Shown here: in pieces, positions 6,257-7,303 of the stretch
Position numbering within the stretch: position 1 is the first letter of the stretch
How the letters are laid out: every line of letters starts with the position of its first letter
Source of the DNA: an uncultured Dehalococcoidia bacterium
GTDB lineage: Bacteria > Chloroflexota > Dehalococcoidia > Dehalococcoidales > UBA3254
DNA: 7,303 nt
Reading direction: 5' to 3'
Assembly: GCA_903890885.1 (NCBI GenBank)
Contig: CAITCX010000390.1
Span: forward strand, 1-7,303
Made by a program: the position numbers and the translations under genes
The notes under the pieces: model-generated
Told to the model about the DNA's origin: nothing
What the model saw: the letters and a program-made list of their open reading frames with translations, nothing else
The model's database searches: none

Positions 6257-7303
6257 ATGAAAAAGGAAAAGTTAATAAAACTGACAATGGCCTTTGTAAT
6301 TATCCTGTCCATTTTTATGACCAGCTGTACGGCCAAAATCGCAGAAATTTATCTGGCTGGCAACACAACAACCCCTGCAACAACCGGACAGCCAGCACAA
6401 CCGGGGCAACCTCCGCAGCCACCACCACCACCACCACCACCAGCTGCTCCCCCGGCACAACCTCCGCAGCCGCCAGCACCACCTCCCGCAGCCCCACCGC
6501 CAGCACCACAACAGGCTCCTCCAGTTGTTTCTGCTCCGGTGCCAGCAGTGCCTAAGACTACCAATAGCAGTCCCTTTCTCGGAACTGTCATACTCGGCAG
6601 TCCCACCTCAGAGTCCATTACATTCAGCCTGATGAATTCAGTTATTACTGATGCTTATATAGAATACGGCAAATCTCAAGGAAATTATCCCCTGTACACC
6701 GGCGTTAATACTCTGCAAAAAGATTTACCTTTGGAGATCAAGATTGCCAATCTGGAGAAGGACACGCAGTATCACTACCGAGTCTGCCACCAGGTTTCAG
6801 GATCACCTGATTTTTCAGCCGGTACTGATTCTACCTTTCATACCCAGAGGGCAGTCGGCAGTATATTCAGCTTCGGTGTCCAGGGAGATTCCCATCCTGA
6901 GCGTGACAAACAGATGTTTAACGCGGACCTGTACCGCCTGAATATTAGCAATGTCAAGGCCAACGATCCCGATTTCTACTTTACCCTTGGTGACGACTTC
7001 ATGATTGATAATCTTATTGGAGCGAAAACCCTGAGTGATCAAACTGTGGGAAAAGTCTACTCAAGACAACGTGATTATCTGGGAGTAGGAGGCAGCCCCC
7101 TGTTCCTGGTCAACGGCAACTGGGAAAGAGGTGAAAAATACCTGTTGAATGGCACGGCCAGTAATCCCGCTGTTTTCGCAGGGAAAGCCCGTACCGAGTA
7201 TTTCCCGCTGCCTGATCCGGGTGGATTTTATAGCGGCGATACCGAGACTATACCATTTGTAGGTTTACCTAAAGACTACTATGCCTGGACCTGGGGAGAT
7301 GCA
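6257..7303 (+). CDS. Lipoprotein C: diverged PAP-N/Fn3-like metallophosphoesterase, 3' partial
   Basis: The frame is open to the window end, with 349 codons visible. ATG 6257 has CAGAGG (6245-6250) 6 nt upstream. The signal peptide MKKEKLIKLTMAFVIILSIF ends in lipobox MTSC, giving Cys24. The linker is shorter than in A and B (~25-104) and is dominated by Pro, Ala and Gln, including eight consecutive Pro. An Fn3/PAP-N-like domain follows (~105-200, with LEKDTQYHYRVCH matching LSKDTQYYYRICH of A). The phosphoesterase domain has motif I GDSH (D211, H213) and motif II GDD (D246), but motif III reads G-N288-W289-E instead of GNHD/E. The metal-binding Asn is kept and the usual proton-donor His is lost. 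The HH and GHxH motifs lie outside the window, so activity cannot be judged. It is diverged from A and B throughout, so it is an older branch. It probably shares an operon with B (46-bp gap, no terminator). Confidence 0.87.
   Translation, partial: MKKEKLIKLTMAFVIILSIFMTSCTAKIAEIYLAGNTTTPATTGQPAQPGQPPQPPPPPPPPAAPPAQPPQPPAPPPAAPPPAPQQAPPVVSAPVPAVPKTTNSSPFLGTVILGSPTSESITFSLMNSVITDAYIEYGKSQGNYPLYTGVNTLQKDLPLEIKIANLEKDTQYHYRVCHQVSGSPDFSAGTDSTFHTQRAVGSIFSFGVQGDSHPERDKQMFNADLYRLNISNVKANDPDFYFTLGDDFMIDNLIGAKTLSDQTVGKVYSRQRDYLGVGGSPLFLVNGNWERGEKYLLNGTASNPAVFAGKARTEYFPLPDPGGFYSGDTETIPFVGLPKDYYAWTWGDA
6418..6442 (+). repeat. CCA triplet run encoding Pro8 in lipoprotein C
   Basis: Eight tandem CCA codons encode eight Pro in the stalk. 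The perfect triplet run could change length by slippage without shifting the frame. Such runs normally stall ribosomes and need elongation factor P. Confidence 0.75.

Noticed and set aside
6420..6510. G-rich minus strand (GGT runs) as a G-quadruplex
   Set aside because: Only GG doublets are present, giving at most a weak two-layer structure, and proline codon use explains them fully.
1..7303. tRNA, rRNA, CRISPR arrays, insertion sequences, riboswitches
   Set aside because: I saw no repeat-spacer pattern, transposase, cloverleaf or conserved RNA core by eye; a covariance-model scan was not possible.

Overview
The window comes from a bacterial chromosome of moderate G+C, with AT-rich intergenic gaps. 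It holds five plus-strand genes (the first and last cut by the window edges) and one decayed gene start. Nothing fixes the organism. The lipobox-type signal peptides show a bacterium that makes lipoproteins. The RNase resembles the short RNB enzymes of the Deinococcus/cyanobacteria/Chloroflexota type, and I lean weakly towards an anaerobic Chloroflexota-like bacterium. This placement is inference only.

Layout. (1) 2-1372: 3' part of an RNase II/R-family exoribonuclease, followed by a 180-bp AT-rich gap with a candidate promoter. (2) 1553-3265: lipoprotein A, with a lipobox, a long Ala/Thr/Ser/Pro linker, a fibronectin-III/purple-acid-phosphatase-N-like domain and a calcineurin-like metallophosphoesterase domain. 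A strong intrinsic terminator follows at 3308-3360. (3) 3266-3630: a 365-bp gap holding that terminator, a decayed copy of the leader and signal-peptide region of a lipoprotein-A-like gene (3420-3521), and a promoter overlapped by a perfect palindrome. (4) 3631-4371: a Crp/Fnr-family regulator that appears to be transcribed without a leader. (5) 4489-6210: lipoprotein B, a close paralogue of A with a polyproline linker. (6) 6257-7303: lipoprotein C, a more diverged paralogue starting 46 bp downstream of B, probably in the same operon and cut by the window end.

The main story is a locally expanded family of surface-anchored phosphoesterases with a one-component regulator placed between the copies. 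A and B keep every metallophosphoesterase motif and almost identical spacing from lipid anchor to active site, although their linkers have diverged completely. C has Trp where the usual catalytic His of the GNH motif stands. The regulator's promoter carries a 16-bp palindrome of Crp-site geometry over its -35 element, which suggests autoregulation. The regulator may also control B and C just downstream. The substrate of the phosphoesterases and the regulator's signal cannot be read from this sequence.
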